Shown in pieces: positions 9,534-18,418 of a stretch of DNA of 64,000 nucleotides. This DNA comes from Desulfomarina profundi. Lineage in GTDB: Bacteria; Desulfobacterota; Desulfobulbia; Desulfobulbales; Desulfocapsaceae. The translations under genes and the position numbers were made by a program. Positions within the stretch are counted from its first letter, which is position 1. Each line of letters begins with the position of its first letter. The notes below the pieces were generated by a model. That model had not been told where the DNA came from. It did not search any database and saw nothing but the letters and a program-made list of their open reading frames with translations. Location of the stretch: assembly GCF_019703855.1 (NCBI RefSeq), contig NZ_AP024086.1:2748501-2812500 (forward strand). Reading direction: 5' to 3'.

Positions 9534-10452
9534 CAGGCCGCGTCTACGTACATTCAGTCATACCTGCAGGCAACGATTCGGCCAACCGGTGGGAAAGATC
9601 GCCATAGACCTTGGATACCCCTGTCCGAACCGGGAAAAAGGCGGTTGCATTTTCTGCTCCGCACCCGCTTTTACACCCGGTTACCTGCGTAAAACAGATG
9701 ACCCTGGAAAACAGATTATCAGAGGCAGGAAAAACCTTCTGCGCCAGGGAGTAAAAAAATATTTCGGCTACTTCCAGCAAGAGACCCCAACCGCCGCTCC
9801 GAATGACTATTTCCTGTCCATCTGTTCCCTGATCCTGCAGGACCCTGACTGCATGGGACTCATTATATCCACCCGTCCCGATGCTGTTGAGGAAGAACTG
9901 CTCACACTACTGTCCCGGATTTTAATAGAGAACAGAAAGAGAAAAAACTGTCTTTTTGAGCTGGGCATCCAGTCGGCTCATGAAAAAACTCTGGCCCTGC
10001 TGAATCGAAACCATGGGTTTTCTGATTTTCGGAACAGCGCGGAACTGTTACAAAAATACGGATTCGAAACAGGTGCCCATCTGATCTTCGGTCTTCCCGG
10101 AGAAACAGTGGAGGATATGCAGGCAACAATTAAAATGGTATGCAGTACAAAAATATCAGCCCTGAAAATCCATCACCTGCAGGTGTTACAGGGAACAGTT
10201 CTCCAGAGGATGTACCAGAACAGACAAATTGATGTCTTTGCCACACCGGAAGACTATTTCCGGCTCCTCCTGCAACTGCTCCCCCACATCCCGTCTGATA
10301 TAACAATCCATCGCCTCTTTGCCACATCCCATCCGGAGCTGCTGGTGGCTCCAAAATGGAACATTCTCACCCATATTCTCAGCAGAAAACTTCTTGAGCT
10401 GATGGAAGAAAATGCAGTCAGCCAGGGCACAGAAGTCAAAATCAACCTGTGA
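9523..10452 (+). CDS. Radical SAM protein, YhcC/TIGR01212 family
   Basis: A 309-residue protein with the atypical cluster motif of this family, CPNREKGGCIFC (Cys-x7-Cys-x2-Cys), which ligates the 4Fe-4S cluster that cleaves S-adenosylmethionine. Other family features are GIQSAHEKTLALLNR and HLIFGLPGE, and the C-terminal half fits the YhcC fold. ATG 9523 is preceded by AAAGGGA; an earlier in-frame ATG at 9502 lies deeper in the transporter gene. The substrate of YhcC proteins is not known to me. The last 11 nt overlap the converging lipid-kinase gene. Confidence 0.85.
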   Translation: MSTDRPRLRTFSHTCRQRFGQPVGKIAIDLGYPCPNREKGGCIFCSAPAFTPGYLRKTDDPGKQIIRGRKNLLRQGVKKYFGYFQQETPTAAPNDYFLSICSLILQDPDCMGLIISTRPDAVEEELLTLLSRILIENRKRKNCLFELGIQSAHEKTLALLNRNHGFSDFRNSAELLQKYGFETGAHLIFGLPGETVEDMQATIKMVCSTKISALKIHHLQVLQGTVLQRMYQNRQIDVFATPEDYFRLLLQLLPHIPSDITIHRLFATSHPELLVAPKWNILTHILSRKLLELMEENAVSQGTEVKINL

Positions 10453-11134
10453 CCGCCAGTCTGAAACTTCCGGCATGGCCGATATCTATCCGATTCGCTT
10501 CAATCACCACGATATCACCGTCAAGCTCAACCAGATGACAGTCACTTTCATATTGCAGAGTCATCTCTTCCACCTGCCCGTGAAAGGAACCGAAGCGGCG
10601 AATAAAACTGAATGGCGTATAAATAAAAAATCTTGTGGAACTCATCAGCAAAAACGGAGAAATCATAAGAAAAACCGGGCTGAGCAGAACGATGGATACC
10701 AGGTATCGTAAGAGTCCTCTTTTTTTCAGGAAACCGATACGCATAATTTCTGAAAAAACAATGTGAAGAAGATCACCCATATTACCGGCAGAGAAAAAAA
10801 AGAAATGTTCATTGAGGTAATAGATATTTTGAATTGTTGTCGGCACCTCTTTATCCCCGGCCAACTGCTCAAGGATATCCCCGATTGCCGGAACACGGTT
10901 CATCCTGGCAACCACGTTGAAAGACCCTGTGGGATTAAGAATAAAAACCTTTTCATCAAGTTGATCCTGGAGTTTACTGATTACACGACGAAGGGTGCCA
11001 TCACCGCCGTTAATGATAATATAACGGAACTCGGCACAGTTTTTCCATCCCTGGAGTTCTTTTTCAGAAATGTTTGTGATTTCCAGTTTCGGATGGTGAT
11101 GAGTAAAATTACCGACTGAGAGTACTTTCATCAT
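10442..11134 (-). CDS. Diacylglycerol/lipid kinase-like protein, short form
   Basis: A 230-residue protein with the nucleotide-binding motif INGGDGTLRRV about 48 residues from the start and LNPTGSFNVVARM after it, as in DAGK-catalytic proteins. Family members usually have about 300 residues, so this one is short at both ends. A hydrophobic patch (LVSIVLLSPVFLMISPFLL) could contact the membrane. The start ATGATG overlaps the oppositely directed ATG of the thiamine kinase gene, and the 3' end overlaps the radical SAM gene. No clear ribosome-binding site is visible, so the true start may differ. Confidence 0.65.
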   Translation of the reverse strand: MMKVLSVGNFTHHHPKLEITNISEKELQGWKNCAEFRYIIINGGDGTLRRVISKLQDQLDEKVFILNPTGSFNVVARMNRVPAIGDILEQLAGDKEVPTTIQNIYYLNEHFFFFSAGNMGDLLHIVFSEIMRIGFLKKRGLLRYLVSIVLLSPVFLMISPFLLMSSTRFFIYTPFSFIRRFGSFHGQVEEMTLQYESDCHLVELDGDIVVIEANRIDIGHAGSFRLAVTG

Positions 11135-11783
11135 GATAGCTTTTATTTTTGCCGGTGCCCCTGGTGCCGGCGGTCTGCCCCGGCATCGGGAAGTTCTGAA
11201 AAAAGGAAACCTTATTATTGCTGTTGACAGCGGAGCCCACTATTGCCAGGAGGTAAATCTTCTCCCCCATGTTCTGATCGGCGATTTCGACTCCATTTCC
11301 CCGAACCTTCTCCAGAAGTATTCAGCTCAGGACGTCGAATGTATAGCATATCCCAGGCAGAAAAATGAAACAGATCTTGAACTGGCTCTTGATCTGGCCA
11401 TGGCAAGAGGGACAAAAGAGATCAGGCTCTGGGGTGCAATCGGAGGGCGCTGGGATATGAGTTTCTCCAATATCCTTCTGGCCGCCCACCCCAAATACAA
11501 AAAAATGCATCTTTCCCTTTTCGATGCAGCCTGTTCTTTTGAAATCATCCATTGCGGAAAAACATATACTCTCACCGATGATCCGGGGCAACGTGTATCC
11601 CTTCTGCCCCTGGCGGGCAATGCCGAAAAAGTGACTTTAAACGGTTTCACCTATCCATTGCAGAACGAAACCCTTCAGTTTGGTACAAGTCGCGGTATCA
11701 GTAACATCCTGGAGAGTGAAAGAGCGACCATCTACCTGGAACGGGGCATTTTACTCTGCATCAGGAATTTGGGGTCAGATTGA
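11133..11783 (+). CDS. thiN: Thiamine pyrophosphokinase
   Basis: A 216-residue soluble protein that makes thiamine diphosphate from thiamine and ATP. Seen are the metal-binding LIGDFDSI, the conserved YPRQKNETDLELAL and GAIGGRWDM, in the family order, and the length is normal. The start codon overlaps the divergent lipid-kinase start, so its promoter must lie inside that gene. No TPP riboswitch can fit upstream. It converges with the PHP-like gene across a 27-nt gap. Confidence 0.88.
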   Translation: MIAFIFAGAPGAGGLPRHREVLKKGNLIIAVDSGAHYCQEVNLLPHVLIGDFDSISPNLLQKYSAQDVECIAYPRQKNETDLELALDLAMARGTKEIRLWGAIGGRWDMSFSNILLAAHPKYKKMHLSLFDAACSFEIIHCGKTYTLTDDPGQRVSLLPLAGNAEKVTLNGFTYPLQNETLQFGTSRGISNILESERATIYLERGILLCIRNLGSD

Positions 11784-11810
11784 GCTTTTCCAGTTACAGG
11801 CAATACATTT

Positions 11811-12612
11811 TCAAGGCATACGCAATGCAATCTGTGTTTTGAAAAAACGAACGACTCCCTGTTTATTGCCGAAGGGAGTTATCTGTACATTTTGATCGGC
11901 CAGAATTGTTTTCAGATCAGCAAACGGTGTTTCAACTGTACACTCTCCCGAAACAGCGCCGCCATAAGAACCTGCCCGTTGTTCTTCTTCGGCAAGGGGT
12001 AACGGGTCACTCCCGGGCAAAAGCCGTATGCCCCGATTCGCGGCCAAGTCAAAAATTGCCGGAGCAGGCCAGAATACAGGTCTACCACCATTATCACCAA
12101 CAAACAGCTTTTCAAACTGTGTGTTTTCAATTATTTTTTTTACAATTCCCCCCGCTTGCCTAACCATTTGCCAGCCCCCACGGCAGGACAGCCAATCCCT
12201 TTTCTTGATGTACCAGTTCTATTGTCCGTATAATCGGAGTGCCATCATCAAATTCTGTCGTAGTACCCAGAGCAAGCACCTCCAGTCTTTCTGCAGTCAC
12301 TATCTGACGACCGGCTACGACAAACAACCGAACATCCGGCCACTCTTCATGGCAAAGCAACAGGGATTCTTCTTCCATAGTTTTATTAACTTTCCAGGCT
12401 TGAGGCAAAATATCAGTCCGTTTCGTTACTTCTTTCCGTAAAAGAGAAAAATAGTCGTGCGTTTTACCCTCCGTCAGCAAAAGAAAAAAAACAGCAGTAC
12501 TGTTCAACTGAGGTTGTGTTATCTGTTTTGAAAAATTTTCCAGACTTTTCATGAAAAAGACATCAAGAGAAAAAAGGTCTTGAATATGGACATGACCATC
12601 AAAATAAATCAT
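11811..12612 (-). CDS. PHP/amidohydrolase-like protein, two G-run frameshifts
   Basis: The N-terminus MIYFDGHVHIQ has the metal-binding His-x-His of the PHP superfamily, and near the C-terminus LLPGSDPLPL resembles its GSDxH region, though the last His is not obvious. Two sites break the frame: five G (12175-12179 as C on the plus strand) and six G (12148-12153). Adding a base at each joins VLPWG to AGKWLGKRGGIVKK, giving about 267 residues. Without correction the gene reads as two fragments. A metal-dependent phosphoesterase or hydrolase role is inferred. I do not recognise a precise subfamily. Confidence 0.6.
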
Positions 12613-12945
12613 TCTGCTTCCTTATAGTGTTTCAACTTCCAAAGTTTTGCCATAATTACGTTTTTACCCGATAATACACAATTAATCCCGACTTTTATAA
12701 ACTGACATAACGATACCTGACAAATTATTCAAAAATCATTCCCATTTTACGGTTGACAAAGTGTACTTACCGTTGCAATATGCAACAGTTCCAAAACATT
12801 ATAACTATCACAATTATGTGAATTTACCAAAGAAAAGGTAAACAATCCGTATACTGCCACAAGGATAGCCACGACGACAGCCTGACTAACTTTAAGCGTT
12901 GCCAACTGCCGCCTGACTATAGTTTTCATATAGGAGGAAAATGGC
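12613..12945. other. Divergent intergenic region before the glycosyltransferase cluster
   Basis: This A/T-rich stretch separates the PHP-like gene from the sugar cluster. It holds a promoter-like TTGACA-N17-CAATAT at 12753-12781 on the plus strand, and a small outward dyad TCACA-ATTA-TGTGA near 12809-12822. A strong AGGAGG lies before ATG 12946. I see no convincing gene. Confidence 0.5.
12753..12781 (+). promoter_or_regulatory. Putative sigma-70 promoter for the glycosyltransferase cluster
   Basis: A perfect -35 hexamer TTGACA is followed after 17 nt by CAATAT, a weak -10. It is about 165 nt upstream of the glycosyltransferase start. Confidence 0.35.
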
Positions 12946-14121
12946 ATGAAAATCCTGGTTATAGCTCCTGAACCCTTTTTTACTCCTCGGGGAACACCCT
13001 TCAGTGTATATTACCGGTCACTGATCACTGCACAACTGGGCCACAAGATTGACCTCATTACTTATGGCCAGGGTGCTGATGTCCTTATTCCGAGATTAAA
13101 TATAATTAGGATACCGAGGTTTTTCAGATCATCGCAAATCAAAGTCGGCCCGTCATTGTACAAGCTGTTTCTCGATATATTCATGGTTCTGTATACCATC
13201 AGGCTTCTGGTAACACACCGCTACGATGTTGTTCATGCCCATGAGGAAGCCGTATTCTTCTGCAGATTCCTTAAACCGTTTTTTCGTTTCAAATTAATCT
13301 ACGATATGCACTCCAGCCTCCCGCAACAATTGACCAATTTTGAGTTCACTTCATCAAAAGTATTAATTACAATTTTTAAAAAGCTGGAAGATTCATGTTT
13401 AAAAAATGCCGATGCCGTCATTACCATCTGTCCTGATCTAGCACAATATGTCAATAGATTGCTTGACACACCGGAAAAACATTTTCTCATCGAAAACTCT
13501 CTCTTCGACCCGATCCGACTACTTGAACCGACCGAAACCGCACAAGACTGTGCGGAAGAAAAGCAACCTCTCCTTTCCGGTGAAAGCAAGTATATAGTGT
13601 ATGCAGGAACCCTGGAGCCCTATCAGGGAATAGATATTCTTATCCCCGCATTTCAAATTTTTCATGATTCCCACCCTGATTACACGCTCTGTATTGTTGG
13701 AGGCAACAGGAAACAGGTAAAAACGTTCAAAGATCTTGCCAGATCCCTTAAAATAGATGACTCATGTATCTTTACAGGCCAGGTCAGTCAGGCCAAGGCG
13801 AAAGAATACACAACCCAGGCATCCATTCTGGTGTCTCCACGAAAACATGGGACAAATACGCCCCTTAAAATATACGAACAACTTGCCAGTGGCATACCCC
13901 TGGTTGCCACCCGGATTTATTCCCATACTCAGATTCTCGATGAAAACGTAGCTTTTCTCGTCGATCCGACTCCTGAAGAACTTGCGCGGGGACTATCAGC
14001 CGCAGCAAGCAAAACGAGTGACAAAAAAGCACAGCAGGCAAGGGCTCTTTACGAAAATAAATATTCAAAAGAGATTTATACCGGAAAAATGGAACGTCTT
14101 TTTGCCTTCATTCAGCAATAA
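12946..14121 (+). CDS. Glycosyltransferase family 4
   Basis: A 391-residue GT-B protein. The N-terminal domain has the Gly-rich acceptor loop (PRGTPFSVYYRS). The C-terminal domain starts near YVYAGTLEPYQGIDILI and carries KHGTNTPLKIYEQLASGIPLVA, the nucleotide-sugar site of GT4 enzymes, with Glu in IYEQL. It should be a retaining transferase at the cytoplasmic membrane. AGGAGG sits about 8 nt before ATG. It is first in a plus-strand row with asnB and an epimerase, so it probably builds an amidated or modified glycan. The acceptor and sugar are not readable from sequence. Confidence 0.85.
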   Translation: MKILVIAPEPFFTPRGTPFSVYYRSLITAQLGHKIDLITYGQGADVLIPRLNIIRIPRFFRSSQIKVGPSLYKLFLDIFMVLYTIRLLVTHRYDVVHAHEEAVFFCRFLKPFFRFKLIYDMHSSLPQQLTNFEFTSSKVLITIFKKLEDSCLKNADAVITICPDLAQYVNRLLDTPEKHFLIENSLFDPIRLLEPTETAQDCAEEKQPLLSGESKYIVYAGTLEPYQGIDILIPAFQIFHDSHPDYTLCIVGGNRKQVKTFKDLARSLKIDDSCIFTGQVSQAKAKEYTTQASILVSPRKHGTNTPLKIYEQLASGIPLVATRIYSHTQILDENVAFLVDPTPEELARGLSAAASKTSDKKAQQARALYENKYSKEIYTGKMERLFAFIQQ

Positions 14122-14205
14122 TCTCTTCTCATGGAAATATCTCCAAACTGGCTGTCTTGCGGATAATCAAAGAAAATATATAACTTTCAGGGATATAAAA
14201 ACAAC

Positions 14206-16080
14206 ATGTGCGGCATTGCAGGGATATTGGCGTTTACTGAAGCAGCACCACCACAACCGGATCAGCTTCGGGCAATGTGCAATGCCATGTTTCATCGTGG
14301 ACCCAACGAAGAAGGCACAGACATCACTAAAGGGGTCGGGCTTGGTATGCGCCGTCTTTCTATTATCGACCTTGCCGGTGGCAGTCAACCGATCTTTAAC
14401 GAAGACAGAAGTATCCTCTGTGTTTTTAACGGAGAAATTTATAACTACAGGGAACTTCGTCAAAGACTTGAAGGACGCGGCCACACTTTCAGCACCAATT
14501 CGGACACAGAGGTAATTGTTCATGCCTACGAGGAGTATGGTGATACCTTCCCGGTTCACCTCAATGGTATGTTTGCCATTGGACTGCATGATACCCGTCA
14601 AAAAAGAGTCCTTCTGGTACGGGATCACCTTGGCATCAAACCGCTCTATTACGCCCGCCGGAAACAGCACCTGGTCTTTGGTTCGGAGATCAAGGTATTG
14701 CTTGCTTCAGGATTGCTGAACAAAGAGCTTGATATTGACTCTCTCTCTCAGTTTCTGGCCTGGGAATATGTCCCGGCCCCGGAAACGTTACTCAAAAACG
14801 TGAAAAAACTTGAGGCTGGATATCTGATTGCCATAAATATGGATAAACAGGACGTGTCCCTGAAACAGTATTGGGATATCCCGCCGGCAGAAGAACTGTC
14901 TCTGACCGATGATGAATGGTTTGAACGCATAGACAGTCTGCTCAAAACCTGTGTAACCCGCCAACTGGTCAGTGACGTTCCGCTGGGAGCTTTTCTTTCG
15001 GGTGGTGTCGACTCCAGCCTGATAGTTGCGGCTATGGGTTCTGCCAAAACATTCAGCATTGGTTTTGATGATCCCTCCTATAATGAATTAAACTGGGCCA
15101 ATACGGTGGCAAAGCATCTTGGAGTAAGCCACACAGACGAAATACTCTCCCCTGATATCCTGACCCTTTTTGATCATCTTCTTCATTTCATGGATGATCC
15201 GATTGCGGATTTTTCCATTTTTCCCACCTACCTCGTCTCAGCTCTGGCAAAAAAATATGTAACGGTCTCCCTCAGTGGAGATGGTGGTGATGAACTCTTT
15301 GGCGGCTATGAAACCTATATTGCCCAGATGCGGGCAGCACAATACAGCCTGATCCCGTCATTTATACGCAGAAAAGTACTCGAACCGTCACTCAGAGCCA
15401 TAAAGCCGCGTGCTGCCAAAAAGGGCCTTATCAACAAGGCCAGACGATTTGTTGAGGGTGCCGGACAACCGGAAAATCTCGGCCATTGCCGGTGGCGGAT
15501 TTTTGCGGGCCAACTGCAGCAGGCAGCCTTGTTTACACCGGAGGCATTGTCACAGATCGAAACACCGGTGGACGCGCATGTCAGTCGACTCTTTGCCCTG
15601 GCCGCTGATCGTGATCCCCTGACGCAATGTCTTTATGTCGACACCAAGAGTTATCTCTGTGATAACATACTGACCAAGGTTGATCGCATGTCAATGGCGG
15701 TTTCCCTTGAAACACGGGTGCCTTATCTTGATCCCGAGCTGGTCGGGCTCGCCTTTTCTCTTCCGGCGCGACTGAAAGTTTCGGGCAATACTACCAAAAT
15801 ACTGCTGAAAAAAGTAGCGGCCAAACACATCCCACAGCAATGTGTCTATCGCCCGAAAGAAGGATTCAGTATCCCGATCAAACATTGGCTGACTACAACT
15901 CTCAAACCACTGATGGAAGAATTGCTTTCAGAAAAAACCATCCGCGAGCAGGGCCTTTTTGCATGGAATACCGTCCAATCCATGAAATCTGAACATTTAC
16001 AGGGAAAAGAAAATCACAGTCATCAGCTCTGGGCACTCATGATGTTTCATGCCTGGCAGAGAAGATGGCTCAAAGGATAA
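14206..16080 (+). CDS. asnB: Asparagine synthetase-type amidotransferase (glutamine-hydrolysing)
   Basis: A 624-residue enzyme. The protein starts MCGIAG, so Cys2 is the glutaminase nucleophile, and GEIYNYREL plus SDTEVIVHAYEEYG complete the GATase-7 domain. The synthetase domain has the ATP pyrophosphatase motif LSGGVDSSL and SLSGDGGDELFGGYETY. AsnB homologues in surface-polysaccharide and exosortase-type clusters amidate carboxylates on sugars or lipids rather than aspartate, and the neighbours here suggest that role; plain asparagine synthesis remains possible. It is followed 4 nt later by the epimerase gene, so the two are co-translated. Confidence 0.9.
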   Translation: MCGIAGILAFTEAAPPQPDQLRAMCNAMFHRGPNEEGTDITKGVGLGMRRLSIIDLAGGSQPIFNEDRSILCVFNGEIYNYRELRQRLEGRGHTFSTNSDTEVIVHAYEEYGDTFPVHLNGMFAIGLHDTRQKRVLLVRDHLGIKPLYYARRKQHLVFGSEIKVLLASGLLNKELDIDSLSQFLAWEYVPAPETLLKNVKKLEAGYLIAINMDKQDVSLKQYWDIPPAEELSLTDDEWFERIDSLLKTCVTRQLVSDVPLGAFLSGGVDSSLIVAAMGSAKTFSIGFDDPSYNELNWANTVAKHLGVSHTDEILSPDILTLFDHLLHFMDDPIADFSIFPTYLVSALAKKYVTVSLSGDGGDELFGGYETYIAQMRAAQYSLIPSFIRRKVLEPSLRAIKPRAAKKGLINKARRFVEGAGQPENLGHCRWRIFAGQLQQAALFTPEALSQIETPVDAHVSRLFALAADRDPLTQCLYVDTKSYLCDNILTKVDRMSMAVSLETRVPYLDPELVGLAFSLPARLKVSGNTTKILLKKVAAKHIPQQCVYRPKEGFSIPIKHWLTTTLKPLMEELLSEKTIREQGLFAWNTVQSMKSEHLQGKENHSHQLWALMMFHAWQRRWLKG

Positions 16081-16084
16081 GAGT

Positions 16085-17068
16085 ATGGGAAAAATACTGG
16101 TAACAGGAGCTACGGGATTTACGGGTACGGCACTTTGCAGACGACTCATTAATGACGGCCATGAGGTTGTTGCATTTATCCGACCTACGAGTAAAACAGG
16201 TGCTTTAACGGAACTGGGTGTAATCTGCAAAACTGTCGATATCTGTGATGCAGAAGCAGTTCTTGACAATTTCACTGATATTTCCAAAGTCTATCATATT
16301 GCCGCGGCTTATCGAACAGAACACAGTACCACGGAAACCTTTATCAAAGTCAATGTTGAAGCAACTAGAAACCTGCTGGAAGCGGCTAAACAAAACAGCA
16401 TAGAACGATTCATTCACTGCTCAACAGTCGGTGTACAGGGTGAAATTGATGATCCGCCTGCTGATGAGGAGTACCGGATGAAACCGGGAGACCATTATCA
16501 GGAGTCAAAAAAGGATGGAGAGCTGCTTGCCAGAAAATATTTCGCAGAAGAAGGAGTAACGGGAACCGTTTTCCGACCGGTAGGAATTTATGGCCCCGGT
16601 GATACTCGTTTTCTCAAACTGTTCCGTTCTATTGCCAGAGGTGTTTTTGTGATGATCGGTTCAGGATCTGTTCTCTATCACATGACCTATATCGATGACC
16701 TGGTCGAAGGCATTGTGCTGTGCGGAACACATCCCAATGCCCCGGGTGAAGTTTTCACTCTGGGTGGTGAAAACTACACTACACTCAAAGAGCTGGTAGG
16801 AGAGGTGGCCAGGGTACTTGGTAAACAGCCACCCATACTTCGAATTCCCTACCTGCCTGTATTCTGGGCATCGATTATCTGTGACAAAGTGTGTAAATTA
16901 GCCCATATCAGCCCACCCATTTATCCCAGGAGGGTTGAATTCTTCTCACTTGACAGGGCATTTTCCATTGAAAAGGCCAGGCGATTGCTCGGCTACGCCC
17001 CCAAAGTCAGTCTGCACGAGGGGCTCTCCCGTACAGCAGACTGGTATAGGGAAAACAATCTTATCTAG
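16085..17068 (+). CDS. NAD-dependent epimerase/dehydratase (extended SDR)
   Basis: A 327-residue protein starting MGKILVTGATGFTG, a Rossmann GxxGxxG site. The catalytic Tyr-x3-Lys is in HYQESKKDGE, with the Ser likely in HCSTVGV. The C-terminal region fits the dihydroflavonol reductase/sterol dehydrogenase-like branch that acts on sugars, sterols or polyprenoids. ATG 16085 is chosen because it gives the typical SDR N-terminus and follows the asnB stop; an upstream in-frame ATG overlaps asnB. The IS110 element begins 14 nt after the stop. Confidence 0.85.
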   Translation: MGKILVTGATGFTGTALCRRLINDGHEVVAFIRPTSKTGALTELGVICKTVDICDAEAVLDNFTDISKVYHIAAAYRTEHSTTETFIKVNVEATRNLLEAAKQNSIERFIHCSTVGVQGEIDDPPADEEYRMKPGDHYQESKKDGELLARKYFAEEGVTGTVFRPVGIYGPGDTRFLKLFRSIARGVFVMIGSGSVLYHMTYIDDLVEGIVLCGTHPNAPGEVFTLGGENYTTLKELVGEVARVLGKQPPILRIPYLPVFWASIICDKVCKLAHISPPIYPRRVEFFSLDRAFSIEKARRLLGYAPKVSLHEGLSRTADWYRENNLI

Positions 17069-17094
17069 CCCGAACTGATGAGGTAAAATGAGAA

Positions 17095-17176
17095 GGCTGG
17101 TTCTCCCGAGCTATGTTATAGAACATGCTCAACTATAAAACGCAGTCATGATGCTGCAAAAAAAGGAGAACCAGCC
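17095..17176 (+). promoter_or_regulatory. Hairpin leader that buries the transposase ribosome-binding site
   Basis: GGCTGGTTCTCC (17095-17106) is perfectly complementary to GGAGAACCAGCC (17165-17176), which contains the GGAG of the Shine-Dalgarno and abuts the ATG. The 58-nt loop has two further small dyads (GAGC/GCTC with ATGTT/AACAT, and GCAG/CTGC). Reading-in transcription would hide the ribosome site, a known way for insertion sequences to limit transposase. The arms may also be sub-terminal repeats of the element. Confidence 0.6.
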
Positions 17177-18232
17177 ATGAACAGTATAACAATTGGAATG
17201 GATTTAGGCGATAAAACAAATTTTGTTTGTATTGTGGGTGACAGAGGTACCATCCTGCTGAGTAAATCTATAGACAACAATGTAGAATCCATAAGAAAAT
17301 TTTTTAGGAAATATAAAAGAACTACGGTCGCTATTGAAGCGGGAACTCATTCCCCATGGATGAGTAGACTCCTGAGCTCCATGGGCTGTAATGTTTTAGT
17401 GGGGAACCCAAGAAAACTACGTGCAATATGGGAGAGTGATTGTAAGACAGATCAGCGAGATGCTGAAATGCTTGCAAGGATAGCACGATTCGATCCCAAT
17501 TTGCTTTATCCGATACAACATAAAGGTGAACAGGTACAAGCGGATCTTGCACTATTGCACTCAAGAGATTTATTGGTGAGAACCCGCTCTAGTCAGATTA
17601 ATCATGTTCGTGGCATTGTAAAATCCTTTGGTGAGCGGTTACCAAGTTGTAGCACAGAATGTTTTCATAAAAAGGCTATATCCCATATTCCTCAACAGTT
17701 GCAGCTTGGCCTTGGACCTGTACTGATACTCATTGCACAGCTTAACGAACAAATTAAAGCTTTGGATAAAGAAATCGAGAGTATCAGCAGCGAGCGGTAT
17801 CCTGAGACAGAGTTGCTCAGGCGAGTGAAAGGAGTCGGTCCATTAACAGCTCTGGCATTTGTATTGACGGTTGAAGATCCTGGTAGATTTGGAAAAAGCA
17901 GACAGATTGGCCCATATCTCGGGCTGACACCTCGTCGCGATCAATCTGGAGAGACAGATAAACAGCTTCGAATAACCAAAGCTGGCAGTCCGTTTTTACG
18001 AAAGCTATTGATAAATTCGGCGCAATATATTCTTGGCCCATTTGGAGAGGACTGTAACCTGCAACGTTTTGGTTTACGTCTGGCATCTAGAGGCGGGAAA
18101 AATGCAAGACGTAAAGCTGTAGTGGCAGTGGGAAGGAAATTAGCAATACTCCTACATCGTCTGTGGAAATATGGAGAAATATATGACCCGGTTTACAAAC
18201 GTAACGTTTTATCAAGAAGAAAGGCAGCATGA
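17177..18232 (+). CDS. IS110-family transposase (DEDD recombinase)
   Basis: A 351-residue protein. The N-terminal RuvC-like DEDD domain begins GMDLGDKTNF, with further acidic residues in IEAGTHSPW and KTDQRDAEMLAR. The C-terminal transposase-20 domain has LLRRVKGVGPLTALAFV and the likely catalytic Ser in ITKAGSPFLR. It appears complete, so the element could be active. IS110 enzymes are guided by a bridge RNA made from a non-coding end, and the long structured right end here is the better candidate, as in the IS1111 subgroup. Codon usage is more A/T-rich than in the flanking genes. Confidence 0.92.
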   Translation: MNSITIGMDLGDKTNFVCIVGDRGTILLSKSIDNNVESIRKFFRKYKRTTVAIEAGTHSPWMSRLLSSMGCNVLVGNPRKLRAIWESDCKTDQRDAEMLARIARFDPNLLYPIQHKGEQVQADLALLHSRDLLVRTRSSQINHVRGIVKSFGERLPSCSTECFHKKAISHIPQQLQLGLGPVLILIAQLNEQIKALDKEIESISSERYPETELLRRVKGVGPLTALAFVLTVEDPGRFGKSRQIGPYLGLTPRRDQSGETDKQLRITKAGSPFLRKLLINSAQYILGPFGEDCNLQRFGLRLASRGGKNARRKAVVAVGRKLAILLHRLWKYGEIYDPVYKRNVLSRRKAA

Positions 18233-18252
18233 GTTACATAGTCTCACTGCAC

Positions 18253-18360
18253 CTGTCAAGGACAATGTTCCCCAGGAACCGTAAGTACCCGGTAATACAT
18301 ACTGTGACACTTAAAATGAACTTGGTGAGTATATTTATAGAGGAACATTCTCCTTGACAG
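18253..18360 (+). ncRNA. Large stem-loop in the IS110 right end, candidate bridge RNA segment
   Basis: CTGTCAAGGACAATGTTCC (18253-18271) pairs with its complement at 18342-18360 over 19 positions with one C-C mismatch, enclosing a 70-nt loop. It starts 20 nt after the transposase stop. A long stem with a large internal loop in the non-coding end fits a bridge RNA, but the guide loops cannot be assigned with confidence by eye. It could instead be another structured end of the element. Confidence 0.4.
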
Positions 18361-18391
18361 TTTTGTTCGTTATGTACAACCGGTAACTGTG

Positions 18392-18418
18392 AAAAGGGAA
18401 AAATGATTTTCCCTTTTT
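18392..18418 (+). terminator. A/T-rich perfect hairpin with T-tract in the IS110 right end
   Basis: AAAAGGGAAAA and TTTTCCCTTTT form a perfect 11-bp stem with a four-base loop and one more T. It lies about 160 nt after the transposase stop and 32 nt after the large stem-loop, so it may end the transposase or the candidate RNA transcript. Confidence 0.5.

Noticed and set aside
12747-12947. 66-codon minus-strand frame with a membrane-like segment
   Set aside because: Its start overlaps the ribosome site and start of the glycosyltransferase gene, it has no ribosome site of its own and it covers the likely promoter.
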